Positions 21,776-33,640 of a DNA stretch of 64,000 nt are shown piece after piece. Numbering within the stretch: the first letter of the stretch is position 1; every line of letters starts with the position of its first letter. Below the pieces are notes generated by a model. It was not told the DNA's origin, searched no databases, and saw only the letters and a program-made list of their open reading frames with translations. Made by a program: the position numbers and the translations under genes. The DNA lies in assembly GCF_000283155.1 (NCBI RefSeq), contig NW_004454182.1:2559955-2623954 (forward strand), in the 5' to 3' direction. The DNA is from Ceratotherium simum simum. Taxonomy: Eukaryota; Chordata; Mammalia; Perissodactyla; Rhinocerotidae.

Positions 21776-23250
21776 GTCAAAGAAGAAATCACAAGGGATA
21801 TAAAATATATTTTTTGAGGTGCGTAAAATTGAAAGCTAACATATCAAAATGTGTGTGATGTACTCAAAGGAAAATTTATGGCTTCAAATGCTTATATTAG
21901 AGAACATTAAATGTTTAATATTAATAGTGTAAACATCTACTTTAGGAAGACTGAAAAAGAAGAACAATTAAACCTGAAGAAAGGAAAGGATGAGAAAAAA
22001 GATAAAAGTATAAATAAAAGAAATTGGAACTCAGAACAAAAAGAAAAATTCATTTCAATTAAGGGCAAGGTTTTTTAAAAATAAAACATTAATACTGACG
22101 GATTTCTATCATGACTTAAAAGAAGAAAGGAGGGAAGTTAAAAATCACAAGTATTGTAATACTTGAAACAAAGTATGTAGAAGAGGGAGATTTTAAAAGC
22201 TCAATAAAGGCACGATGTGAGACACATTCTGTCTATAAATTCAACAACTTAGATAAAATGGACAAAAATGTCTTCAAAAAACACGTAACTCATATTGACT
22301 AAGAAATAAACAGAAAAAAACAAATAATACCCTTATATCTATTAAAGACATTGACTTTGCAGATAAGAGCTCTTCTCCAAAAATTTCACACCCAGATGAT
22401 TTCATGAAGTCTATCAAACATATAAGGAAGAAATAATAATCCTATACAAGCTCTTTCAGAAAAACAGCAAAGATCAAACACTTCCCAACTCATTTTATAA
22501 TGCCAACGTTGGTCTGCTACCAAAACAAAGTAAAATCATCATAAGAAGTGAAAACTGCTGAACAGTAACCCCAATAAATATAAATGAAAAACTCTTAAAA
22601 CCATACTAGAAAACCAAACAAAAATACATAAGAAGGATAATACATCATTGCCAAGTGAGAATTATCCCAGGAATTGAACACCAATTTAACATTTGAAAAA
22701 TTAACAAATGTAATTATCCACATTAACAGAATAAAGGAGAAAACTATAAGATAATCTCAATAGATGCAGAAAGACTATTTGATACAATTTAAACTTGTTT
22801 GTGATTAAAAAAGAAAAAAAAAAGCTTAGAAAAGTAGAAACACAAGAGTATTTCCTAAACCCAGCCAAAGGTATCTGTGGAAAATTTACAGCAAACATTA
22901 TACTTACTGGTGAAAGATTACAAGCTCTCCTCATAGGACTGGGAAGAGGCAAGGATGCCTACTCTTAGCATTTCTGTTCAATATCATACTCAAGGTAGTG
23001 ACCAGCGCGATAAGTCAAAAATTAATAAATAAATAAAAAGACACGGAGATGCAAAGGAAGAAATAAAAATATTGTTATTGTAGATTATATGATCAGGTAA
23101 ATAGAAAACTCTAAGGGACTTTTTTTAAGACAATAGAATTACTAAATATCTTTAGGAAGACCACAGGATATAAGGTAAATATATAAAAATCAATTGTTTT
23201 TCTACATGGTAGCAAAAAAATTTGAAAATATTCTAATGGAAACCTGACCC
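21776..23250 (+). mobile_element. Old LINE-1 (L1M-type) ORF2 relic
   Basis: Sense L1 ORF2 text, much decayed: AAGAAATCACAAGGGATATA near 21783, GGAAAATTTATGGCTTCAAA near 21869, AATTATCCCAGGAATTGAAC near 22661 and ATCTCAATAGATGCAGAAAG near 22753 (reverse transcriptase), CTGGTGAAAGATTACAAGCT near 22908, AATCAATTGTTTTTCTACAT near 23189. Many frameshifts and stops. The last recognisable part is near 23250. Confidence 0.8.
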
Positions 23251-24173
23251 CAAAGACAATGGGGAATAGTCAACCTAGATGATATCAATACCAATAAATA
23301 TTATCTTTACTCAGTAGGAAATATTTTCTTTCCTCTGCTTGCTTTCTTCGGTAAACAGAGATATAGAAGTAACTAAGCATGATGTAAATATATTAGTTAG
23401 AGTGATATAGCTGCCTTAAGAACTAATAATTACTGAAACATCAGGGGCAATAAGCCCTTATTTCTCAAACACGTGTAACATCCAATGTTTGTGGCTTTCA
23501 TTCATGTTTTGATGTTGAAATCCAAGAACCTCTTTTTGTATCCACACCATTTTTTAGAGCTTTGGATTCCTTGTATTCAGCTAATGGTTACAGAAAAGAA
23601 AAACATATAAAGTAATGTGCTTCATAAAATTCCATGGCAAGTGACACAGTGACACATACCAATTCAACTTTCCATTGGTGAAACCTAGTCACATGGTCAC
23701 ATCTCTGTGGGAGAGGGGCTAGGGACTATAGTGCCTATAAGGACAGTGCATTTCTGCAAAAATTCTACTACACAACCGCAGAGGTGGGTAGCCATCTCCA
23801 CCACGGTCAGGTGGTGAAAAAGAGGCATTGGCAATACTGAATAATACATGCAGCTCACACTCAGTATTATTCTGTAGGTTGATTCTGAAATCTCATCCCA
23901 GCTGCCTCCATAGGGTTAATGAATCCTGTCTGGGAGTCCAAAGGCAAGAAGGGCTATGTTTACAAAGGCCTCTTGTGCCAGAGCTTGTCTATACTAGATG
24001 TTAGTGACAATTTAATAGGTAGGTGATTAAAATTGAAACAGATTCCATGTCTATGATTTGATGAAATTTTGATAGTTTAAGAGAAATCAGAAGGAGATGG
24101 CTCAAAATTACTTAAAAGAAGTCAAAGGATACTCATCTAGATTTCAAATTCTTTTAGTCAAAAGTCTTATTTT
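23251..24173. other. Mostly unannotated; weak repeat-like text at 23640-23740
   Basis: A segment around AACCTAGTCACATGGTCACA (near 23681) resembles a mammal-wide old repeat that I cannot name. The rest is single-copy-looking. Confidence 0.3.
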
Positions 24174-24341
24174 GGAGCTGACCTGGCAGGGTAGTGGTTA
24201 AGTTCGCATGCTCCACTTTGGCGGCGCAGGGTTCTCGGGTTCAGATGCCAGGCATGGACATACACACCCCTCATCAAGTGATGCTGTGGCAGCATCCCAC
24301 GTAAAAAACAGAGGAAGATTGGCACAGGTGTTAAAAAAAAA
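24174..24341 (+). mobile_element. ERE-related SINE, older subfamily, shortened
   Basis: Head GGAGCTGACCTGGCAGGGTA, GGTTCAGATGCC as decayed B box, ATCAAGTGATGCTGTGGCAG, a single GAGGAAGATTGGCACAG unit and an A-run. Candidate TSD AAGTCTTATTTT before and AAGTCTATTTTT after, imperfect. Confidence 0.85.
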
Positions 24342-24472
24342 GTCTATTTTTTTCTGTTTAATGACCATTTATTAGTCTTTAGTCGAAGTTCATCAGCTGT
24401 AAACATAGAGTGCCTGTAAAATAAATAGGTCTTTTATATTCAATAAGAGGGCAAACTTTTCAGAAAACTCAC

Positions 24473-24973
24473 TGTGATGGTTACCTTTATGTGTAACTTG
24501 ACTGGATTAAAGGAGGTCCAGATAGCTGGTAAAATATTATTCTGGGTATGTCTATGAGGATGTTTCCAGAAGAGATTAACATTTGAATTGGTGGCCTGAG
24601 TAAAGAACATCACCCTCATCAATGTGGTTGGGCATCTCTCAGTCCATTGAGAGCCTGAACAGAACAAAAGGGCAGCAGAGGACGAATTTGCTCTCTGTTG
24701 AGCTGGGACAATCATCTTCTCCTTCCTGGGACATCAGCGTTCCTGGTTCTTTGGACTCAGACTGGGATTTACACCATTGGCTCTCCCGGCTCTCAGGCCT
24801 TTGGGTTGAGGTTGGACCTACACCACTGCATTTCCCGGGCCTCCAGCTTGCAGATGGCATATTGCGGGACTTCTGAGACTCCGCATTCCCATGAGCCAAT
24901 CCCTCATAATACATCCCTTTCTATATATATATCTTATTGGTTCTGTTTCTCTGGAGAACCCTGACTAATACAC
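24473..24973 (+). mobile_element. Solo LTR-like element
   Basis: Begins TGTGATGGTTACCTTTATGT and ends GAGAACCCTGACTAATACAC, a well-known mammalian repeat with LTR-like TG...CA ends. Internal landmarks: TTATTCTGGGTATGTCTATG near 24537, CAGTCCATTGAGAGCCTGAA near 24639, GGGACTTCTGAGACTCC near 24866. The exact family is not named with confidence. The overlapping frames at 24439-24964 on both strands are chance. Confidence 0.7.
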
Positions 24974-25211
24974 ATTCTGTTCTTTGCTGTATTATTTCTG
25001 AAGAATCGTATTGGAATGAAATGAAGAGATATACCAAAAATAATTGTCTTTTTATCCTTTCCCAAACTGGCTACAAGAATCAGAAAGCTGTAGGATTTAA
25101 TTACATTTTTTTTTTTTTTGGAATGAATGTTGAAATTTACTTTAACATCTGTATAAACATATTGTTGCTATTATATTCTGATTATAATTGCACTTTGCAT
25201 TTGTCATAAGA

Positions 25212-25956
25212 NNNNNNNNNNNNNNNNNNNNNNNNNNNNNNNNNNNNNNNNNNNNNNNNNNNNNNNNNNNNNNNNNNNNNNNNNNNNNNNNNNNNNNNNN
25301 NNNNNNNNNNNNNNNNNNNNNNNNNNNNNNNNNNNNNNNNNNNNNNNNNNNNNNNNNNNNNNNNNNNNNNNNNNNNNNNNNNNNNNNNNNNNNNNNNNNN
25401 NNNNNNNNNNNNNNNNNNNNNNNNNNNNNNNNNNNNNNNNNNNNNNNNNNNNNNNNNNNNNNNNNNNNNNNNNNNNNNNNNNNNNNNNNNNNNNNNNNNN
25501 NNNNNNNNNNNNNNNNNNNNNNNNNNNNNNNNNNNNNNNNNNNNNNNNNNNNNNNNNNNNNNNNNNNNNNNNNNNNNNNNNNNNNNNNNNNNNNNNNNNN
25601 NNNNNNNNNNNNNNNNNNNNNNNNNNNNNNNNNNNNNNNNNNNNNNNNNNNNNNNNNNNNNNNNNNNNNNNNNNNNNNNNNNNNNNNNNNNNNNNNNNNN
25701 NNNNNNNNNNNNNNNNNNNNNNNNNNNNNNNNNNNNNNNNNNNNNNNNNNNNNNNNNNNNNNNNNNNNNNNNNNNNNNNNNNNNNNNNNNNNNNNNNNNN
25801 NNNNNNNNNNNNNNNNNNNNNNNNNNNNNNNNNNNNNNNNNNNNNNNNNNNNNNNNNNNNNNNNNNNNNNNNNNNNNNNNNNNNNNNNNNNNNNNNNNNN
25901 NNNNNNNNNNNNNNNNNNNNNNNNNNNNNNNNNNNNNNNNNNNNNNNNNNNNNNNN
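25212..25956. other. Assembly gap (745 N)
   Basis: Run of N. Long apparent frames across it on both strands are artefacts of translating N. It falls inside the L1-mediated insertion. Confidence 1.
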
Positions 25957-26280
25957 CGGGCGAGAGAAACAATAGAAAAAACAAACAAATGGGACTACAT
26001 CAAACTAAAAACCTTCTGCACAGCAAAGGAAACCATCAACAAAATGAAAAGACAACCTAACAATTGGGAGAAGATGTTTGCAAACCATACATCTGATAAG
26101 GGGTTAATCTCCAAAATATATGAACAACTCATGCATCTCAACAACAAAAAAACTACCAACCCAATTACAAAATGGGCAAAAGACCTGAACAGACATTTCT
26201 ACAAAGAAGATATACAGATGGCCAACAGGCACATGAAAAGATGTTCAACATCATTAACTATCAGGGAAATGCAAATCAAG
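25957..26280 (+). mobile_element. L1 ORF2 C-terminal fragment
   Basis: Low-divergence L1 ORF2 DNA: ATGGGACTACATCAAACTAA near 25988, CAGCAAAGGAAACCATCAAC near 26021, TCTGATAAGGGGTTAATCTC near 26092, GATATACAGATGGCCAACAG near 26209. It stops abruptly at ATGCAAATCAA, in mid-ORF2, and is followed by the right TSD. The reading frame is open to the junction but is only a fragment. Confidence 0.9.
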
Positions 26281-26294
26281 TTTAATTACATTTT

Positions 26295-29154
26295 AATTTA
26301 AAATACATAGAAAGTCATAATCATCATGGGCGCAAGAAGCAGATATTAACTGACTGCTGAAGAAACACACTGATGATATGTCACCTAATAAATCCCAAAA
26401 CACACATATGTAATTCTGGGGAGGGGAATAGCCAATGAGAGAGATACCAAGAGAGAAACACAAAGAGTAAAATGTGTGGAAATATCTAGAAGCTCTTGTA
26501 ATATTAAGAAGAGAAATCCTATAAAAATCATGTAAAAATAGACATTTACTTTCATTTTTTTTCTTTTAAGTCTCATACTAGACAATTAGATCCACGTTTA
26601 TTATTAAGTATTCATTGTGTGTCAGTAAAATATATCATGAAATTCAGAAGTATATTATATTACTATATCTACAAATCTGAACTGTTAAGGTGAATAAGAA
26701 AATGTGAGATAATTTATAAGCTACTCTATCAATCCCTTGGTCCTCTCAATAACCAAATAGATAAATTGCTGAGAATAATGTAGTATAATCTTTATTAATT
26801 TAGGCAAATCATGGAAAAGGATAGCATTCTTTTTCTGGAGTTTAAAGGCCTTCTTAATATTAGATTGGTTTTCTTGTTCCTGCAAGGTTTTGGGGTCTGT
26901 ATATACGGAACATTTTCTTGTAGTGCTTTGTACTACTTTAATTTGTTCAATCTGGGCTATTGTTCTGAAAAAATAAGTGAGGTAAGCTACATATGAAGAT
27001 TGATCCCCTTTTATGGATCATTAATTGTCTCTTATTGCAACTGCCGGTTGGATCCAAAGTTTCTTTCAATTGTTTTGTGGTTAAAGAAAGCATGAGATAT
27101 ACTTGTAGGGGTAGGGGAGGCATTTAGCATTTCATTGTATAGTCACCATTTCTAAAGTACTTCTCGGTAAACCTAACACCTCTGGTTCTCAACAAACTAA
27201 TTGACTGTCATTCCACTAATGGTTCTCTCAATTTTATAATGTGTGTTAAGATTGATACTACTTCATTTTGTTCTAACTTATTTATGTGCATAATTGCAGG
27301 TTATGAAGTCATCATCTAACCACTAATTTATCTTTTGCTGCTGACAACCTCCAAAAAAAAGAGACACTTTGATTACAAATGCTGAAAGACTTCAATAAAT
27401 AAAAGAGAAAATGTGTTTTTTATTTTATGTAAATTTCTAATGAAGAAGAAGCTTTGATTCTGTTAAATAGCTAGTCACAAGTTAAACTATTTTTGAATGT
27501 ATCAACTTTTAAAAAGAGTTGATCAGTTTTTTGACCTCGTGGATGCAGAGTGATATTAGAAATGAAGTATGGTTATTATTCTTGCCATTATTAATAATAA
27601 TGACATGATGGTAATAATATATGTCCTTTAGTAATAAAAAGTAGGTTAATATATTAGTTAATCAGATAACACAAATTATATCTTATAAAAAACATAAAAG
27701 TAAAACGATGAGTGCATAAAAATGTTCAGAAACGTGAATTATACAAACATAGCTAGATTGGGTCCACAATTTTGTTTTTATATCTTTTAATAGTCAAAAC
27801 TTAAAAGGGAGAAAAGGGGAAAGTATTACTTACACAAATTATTGCATTCATAAGATAAAAATCTAGTTACTCAAAATACTTCTGAATAGAAAAAAATTTC
27901 TTAACTTTTCTCCACTAAAAGATGCTTTTTGATGAAATAAACAGTATTATTAATAACATTAAAGATGATAAAATATGGTTCATAAGACTATTGCTAGAGT
28001 ATAATTTCCAGACTGTTTTCTAGGAAATGGTCAAAAAACTCACAGTCATAGTAGTTGTAATTAAAATTATATTTCCTGTATAATGAATGATATATATTAA
28101 AATACTGTTACTAGAAATTAATTTCATACAATAAATATTCAATGTGACCCAAATGAATGAAAATAAAATCATAAACCAATGTATACTTTTTCAAGTATAT
28201 ATAAACATGTAGATCTAACCCCCCTAATACGAAAGCTCTGTTAAATTTTTTCCAGTCGGGACTTCTGAAAAGGCTGAATCAGTTGAGACCTTTTAATATA
28301 CAAAGTTATTGAAGTTTGCACTCAAAACCCATTCTATTTTTCTTGTCATTATGTACAACTCTCAGAAAAGTCTTCAAATCTGTCCCGAGAACTTAACTAG
28401 ACCACGTGAAGTTGTTTCTCTCTGCAGAAAGAAAGGTGACTATTACACCGTAACCATTGTTCTTAAGATTTGCTAAATTCTGGCGTCCCATTATAAAAAC
28501 ATAGCCCAGATGTATCTTGTTAGAGTAGTAAAAAAATATCTGTAAAGCCCTGCTTATAAAGTCACTTTGTTTGAAAATAACTCAATTTCTCTCAATTTGT
28601 ATATATTTTCTTCACTTATAAATTAGGAACAAACCAAAAATGACATTTTTTCTTTGTATCTAAAGAATGTGAGAGTAATTTGTGACTGGATTTCATAATT
28701 AGCCCATAATTTCTCTTTTGCAGAAAGTAATTAAAGGGATTATAAATACCATGTGGTATTCCCAGTGGGGTGTTGGCTTTAGACAAAACCCACCAGGTAT
28801 CCAGTATTCAACAGCGAAAGTCCCAGGCTTCAGTGTCATTACAGGGATCAGATGTGGCTTCCTTCATTCAGAGGACTGGACAAAGTGTGAGTAATGATAG
28901 TATTTGACAAAGCATTTAATATGTAGAGTAATTAAAGTGGTCTCTTGACTCAGCATGTCAAGAGAGTCCTAGCTCAATGCAATAAAAATAATCCAAATAT
29001 AGTCTATCAACAGAGGGAAAGAATCCTCATAGAGTTAGTACAAAATCTCTGTGTAAGTACTGGCATCTTTTTTGCTCAAAGTAGCTTTAAGTTGCCTTTC
29101 AATCAGAATCATTAGTATACATAAGGTTATTCCTTGTTACTTCAACAGAAGACC
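26295..29154. other. Unannotated AT-rich stretch, about 2.9 kb
   Basis: No confident repeat or gene. Sequence near 28755-28880 is slightly richer in GC than its surroundings and could be a conserved non-coding block, which cannot be judged from one genome. Confidence 0.4.
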
Positions 29155-29307
29155 AAGAAAACTACAAATATTTATCAATTGGGCATGTTCAATAAACCAT
29201 GGTACAATCATATAACGGGATACTAGGCAACTCTGAAGAGGAGGGAGGTAAATTTTTTATACAATCAATGAAATTATCTTCAAGATAGTTATAATTAAAA
29301 AGGCATA
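29155..29307 (+). mobile_element. L1M 3' region, left part
   Basis: Decayed L1 ORF2 end and 3' UTR: TCAATAAACCATGGTACAAT near 29189, ATAACGGGATACTAGGCAAC near 29213, TTATCTTCAAGATAGTTATA near 29275. Interrupted by an ERE and continued at 29511. Confidence 0.6.
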
Positions 29308-29510
29308 GGGGCCGGCCTGGTGGCATAGTGGTTAAGTGTGCGCACTCCACTGCGGCGGCCTGGGGTTCGAAGGTTCGGATCCTGGGCTCGCATCCAACGC
29401 AGCGCTTGTCAAGCCATGCTACGGTAGTGTCCCATATAAAGTAGAGGAAGATGGGCAGGGATGTTAGCCCAAGGCCAGTCTTCCTCAGTAAAAAAAGAGG
29501 AGGATTGGCT
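29308..29510 (+). mobile_element. ERE-related SINE
   Basis: Head GGGGCCGGCCTGGTGGCATA, GGTTCGGATCCTGG as B-box region, GTCAAGCCATGCTACGGTAG, a GAGGAAGATGGGCAGGGATG unit and a CAGTCTTCCTCAGTAAAAAA unit. There is no long poly(A) and the TSD is not clear. Confidence 0.85.
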
Positions 29511-29781
29511 AATAGGCCACTACTTATTTAAGAATGGGGAATATATATATGTATATATATATACAGGTACTTGTTAATTTATATATATATATGTATATGT
29601 TGAATTTATGTATAAATTAAAAAGTGAACCAGACTATTTTTAAAAAATGGTTACATATGAGGGAGGGGATTGAAGTGCACAGTATGGAGGTTACCAGGAT
29701 AGAAACTGAACTTCCTTAGGCTTATCTTGTTCAGTACATTTGATTTTGAACCATGTAAATATCTTATATATAAAAAAGTAA
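29511..29781 (+). mobile_element. L1M 3' region, right part
   Basis: Continues the L1M after the ERE, with (TA)n-rich DNA at 29540-29600 and the 3' UTR landmark TTTGATTTTGAACCATGTAA near 29738, then a TATATAAAAAAGTA end where a second ERE is inserted. Confidence 0.55.
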
Positions 29782-29926
29782 GGGCCTGGTGGCATATTGA
29801 TAAGTTTGCGTGCTCCGCTTCGGTGGCCCGGGGTTTTGTGGGTTCAGATCCCAGGTGCAAACCTATGCACCACTTATCAAGCCATGCTGTGGTGGTGTTC
29901 CACATAACAAAAAATAAATAATCTTT
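29782..29926 (+). mobile_element. ERE-related SINE, short form
   Basis: GGGCCTGGTGGCATATTGAT head missing the first few bases, GGGTTCAGATCCCAGG, ATCAAGCCATGCTGTGGTGG, then AAAAAATAAATAATCTTT, the AATAAA/TCTTT-type tail. Inserted at the tail of the L1M. Confidence 0.85.
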
Positions 29927-30884
29927 CATGAAACAAACCTAGTTCCTGTCTCTGTCTCCCGAAAAGACTAACCCCATAGCAATGAACACCTCAAACACCT
30001 AGATAGTATTCTCTAAATGCCATTGCCTCTCTCTGCACCCCTCTACCCCACCTCCCCCAAAACTAGAATTAGATTTCTGTAGAGTAATTGGCCTATATCA
30101 CGTCTGGGGCAGAATATGTTTAAAATGAGCATGGAATATCTCCCCAAGTTGGAATATAAGTGTTTCTGTTGAAAGTACAAGGAGACAGCAAGGGGAATTA
30201 CCCATTGGCAAAAGATGAGAAAACTTGAGCTTCCAAAAGTATAACAACTGTAATGAATTGAAACAAAACAAATATTTTAAATCCGGGAGTTGGTAATTGT
30301 CACTTTTGTAGTTGCTAAGGAAGCAACTCAACATTTTGCAAGCTAGCAAATAAAGAGAAACATCAAGCATATATCCTGCATTTCCTATACCAATGACACC
30401 TCAGAGAATCTAAATGTTTACTGGGGACATTTCTTTTTAAAGAAATATTTCACAAAAAAATTAAAGGAGGAATGACAGAAGTTCACCATTTTTAACCTCT
30501 AATGAAATCTGGAGAATGATCATTAATGCCTGCAAGCATCACAAGAGAAAAGATAAGCTTTTCCTGTTGGAAGTATGGAATACTATCCAGGAAATATTCC
30601 TGCCCCCAAAATCAAACCTGAATCTAACCATCCCTCTATATCTGACAACCAATTTACAGCAAGTGCAGGGGACAAAATAACATGTTCAACAAAACAATAA
30701 GGATGCAATTGGCAAAATACAGATTGCAAAAAATCTATAGGATAGCCAACCCGCTTTCTTCCACAAAAATACATTCTAAGGGGAAAATAAAGAGAAAAAA
30801 CAGAATCTATAGATTGCATGATAATTAAGAGAAGAATAACTATATAATTAGTCATTCAAATAGTACACTCTGAGAGTAAACGTG
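29927..30884. other. No recognised feature
   Basis: AT-rich. Minus-strand frames at 30098-30370 and 30583-30855 show no recognisable domain or partner exon. Confidence 0.35.
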
Positions 30885-31345
30885 AATGCTATTAAAAATT
30901 ATGCTTGGACAAAGGGAGGAAACAGAGATGGCACCCAGGCATCTGGGACAAATGACCAATTGAATCCATGGAGCTCAATTGTCTAGACTTTAAAATTTTT
31001 AAAAATAGAGAGAAACAAGGAAAATATAATCACTGGCTGGATATATGAAGACATTAAAGAATTATTGTTAATCATTTAAGGTATGATAACAGTATTATAG
31101 TTATGATTTTTAAAGTTTATCTTTTAGATGATACATACTAAAATACACACTAAATACATACATAGGAAAATATATATGTAATGTCTTGTTTTGCTTCAAA
31201 ATAATCAAAAGGGAGAAGTGAATGGGTGTACAAGTGTCACATAATTGGCCATAAATTGGCCATGAATTGATTTGACTGGTGAAGTTATAGTATACTATTA
31301 TCTCTACTTTTGTATATATTAGAATATTTTTGTAGAGGTATTTGT
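30885..31345 (+). mobile_element. Old LINE-type 3' end relic
   Basis: Follows a common mammalian repeat tail: GACATTAAAGAATTATTGTT near 31050, GATACATACTAAAATACACA near 31131, TTGCTTCAAAATAATCAAAA near 31191, TGGCCATGAATTGATTTGAC near 31258, TCTCTACTTTTGTATATATT near 31301. Probably an L1M 3' UTR. The family is uncertain. Confidence 0.5.
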
Positions 31346-31884
31346 TGAAGCATTTTTACTACCAACTTGATGATTATTGCCATTTTGTTTAGACCTGAGC
31401 CTAAATCCATTAAGTCAAACTCTAGACAATGGGAGTATGGGCATTATTATTTTTAAAAAGCTTCTCTGTTGATTCAAATGCATAGTATGGGTTGTGAGCC
31501 TACATCACCCAAAATTAATCCTACTTTAACAGAAACATCATTATTAACGGCATAGTATTTATTGACCTTGCAGCGGGAAAGGATTTTTAAAATCCCGAAA
31601 TTCTGAAAAAAAAATTATTAGAATCCCTTTTCTCATAGAGCGTAAAGATAACAACTGTTCTCATTTGAGTACAAATTATGAAACAATGATGAGGATTGAG
31701 AAAATGTATCATAATCTTATTTTAGTTACACAGCAAGGTATTTGAGATTGTGGCATCTTGAAACTTAACAATCTGTATTTGCAATTACTATGAGTTTTTC
31801 ATGTAAATTTTAGAAACTAGCTGTCAATCATCTGCTCCTCCCAAAAAGTAGGTGGGATTTAAATTGAAATTTCATTGAAAATAT
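31346..31884. other. No recognised feature
   Basis: AT-rich sequence with no gene or confident repeat. Confidence 0.35.
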
Positions 31885-33640
31885 GAGTTGGTTTAGAAAA
31901 GTCTGATATTTTTATAGCATTAAAACATATAAACATGATATATCTCCCATAGGTCCTTTTAAGTTTCTCTCAAAATTGTTTTGTGGTTTTTCAGATTCTT
32001 GTATAAACTTTATGAGATATACCTAGGTATTTAATGTGTTTTGAAGATATTGAAAATAATGGTATCTTTTTTAACAAATTAATTTTCTAATTATTTTTGA
32101 GAAATAGAAATAAAATTGATTTGTATGTCAATTGAGATTTTATCCACAAACCTTGCTAAATTCATTATTGATATTTAATATTTGTCAGTAGGTTTTTTAG
32201 ATTTTCTAATGATACAGTTCTGGTATTTGTAAATAATGACAGTTTATTTCTTTCCAGTTTTTATAAATTGAAACAATTGTTTTTCTTGCCTTATTTCACT
32301 GTCTTGGATCTCCGGTACAGTATTGAAAGGAATAGTGATAATAGATATTCTTGATTATTTTCTGATCTGACAGAGAAATATTTTAATATTTCATCATTTA
32401 ATATGATGTATACTATAGATTTTTGTACCAATTATTTATAACATTAAGAAAGTTTCATTCTATTATTGGTCTGTGAAGAGTCTTTATCATGAATGCATGT
32501 CAAGTTTTATCATTATTTTTCTGTATCCATTGAAATGATCATATGATATTTCTCACTTTTCCATTAATGTGGTGGGTGCATTATACTAGTCACTTTTCAA
32601 ATATTAAATCAATGTTGTGTTTCTGGAATAAACCCCACTTATATTTTGTTTAAGATATGTATATTTATATTCACAAGAGAGATTGGTTGGCAATTTCAAT
32701 TTCTTGTAATGTTCCTGCTATTGGGCTGTACCATGGTAAAGACAGCCTCATAAAATACTTGAGAAAGTGACTTCCAGTTTTTTTTGAAGATTTTATGTAA
32801 AACTGATACTTTTCATTTTTAAATACCTTTGTGGGAAATTTATTAGATATTAACAGCATCGATTTCTTTAAAACATATCTGACACTTCAGATTTCATATT
32901 TTGTTTGTGTGTCAGTATTGGTAAATTGAATTTTTTAGATTTCCTCCATTGCATTCAAATGACAAATTTATTGACTTAAAGTGGGTCTTTATATCAACTT
33001 ATTATCTTTTTTATACAGTCTGTACAGTATGTAGCAATTCATCCTTTTAATTCACTTTGTCTCATTTCACTTCATTATTTTGTTATGATACTATAAGTTA
33101 ATTTTTTTCATGATAAGTTTTTCTGAGAGTTTATGAATCTTATTAATCTTGTCATTGGGAATTTATAAATCTTATTAATCTTCTCAAAGAATCAACATTT
33201 TGTTGCTTTGTTCTATTGTAACTATTTCATTAATTTCTGATCTTTCCCTTATTATTTCCTCCCTTCTACTTTCTTTGTTGATTTTCTGCTATTTTTCTAG
33301 ACTCTTGAGATGGGAGGTGAGCTCTTGGACGTTCAGTCTTCCTTCACTGCTAAAAGATGCACTTAAGATCAAGAATTTTCTTATGAACACTATATTATCT
33401 GTATTACATAATTTTAATATATCCTTCCTTTAATATATCATTTTCTTCAAAACATTTTCTAATATACATTGTCATTTATTCTTTAACTCCTGGGTTATGG
33501 AAAGTCTATGGTTTAATTTCTAGACCACTGGAGATTTTCTACATTTCATTTTTTGTTGGCTTCCACATCCATTACACTATTTTCAAAGACCACTCCGTAT
33601 AAGATTTCAATCCTTATAAAATTTTTTAAACTTCTTTATG
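31885..33640 (-). mobile_element. Old LINE-1 (L1M-type), antisense ORF2 relic
   Basis: Antisense L1 ORF2 text on the + strand: GGTTTTTCAGATTCTTGTAT near 31985, TCTGTATCCATTGAAATGAT near 32521, GTTGTGTTTCTGGAATAAAC near 32613, TTCTATTGTAACTATTTCAT near 33211, TTCTTTAACTCCTGGGTTAT near 33479. Heavily decayed. Logically it is the neighbour of the L1 region found at 1-1540, but in a different copy. Confidence 0.75.

Larger units (their letters stand above)
25096..26294 (-). mobile_element. L1-mediated insertion with 5' inversion, gapped
   Basis: Exact 14-base TSD TTTAATTACATTTT at 25096-25109 and 26281-26294. A T-run follows the left copy, which is the poly(A) tail of a minus-strand insertion. 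Read on the minus strand, the DNA before the right copy is TTTAAATT and the TSD begins AAAATG, giving the canonical L1 endonuclease site TT/AAAA. The 3' part next to the tail (25120-25211) is not L1 3' UTR. The other end (25957-26280) is L1 ORF2 in + orientation, that is, inverted, as in twin priming. The centre is the assembly gap. Confidence 0.75.

Noticed and set aside
25142..26060. Open frames of 268-290 residues on both strands
   Set aside because: They are made almost wholly of N from the assembly gap and have no sequence content.
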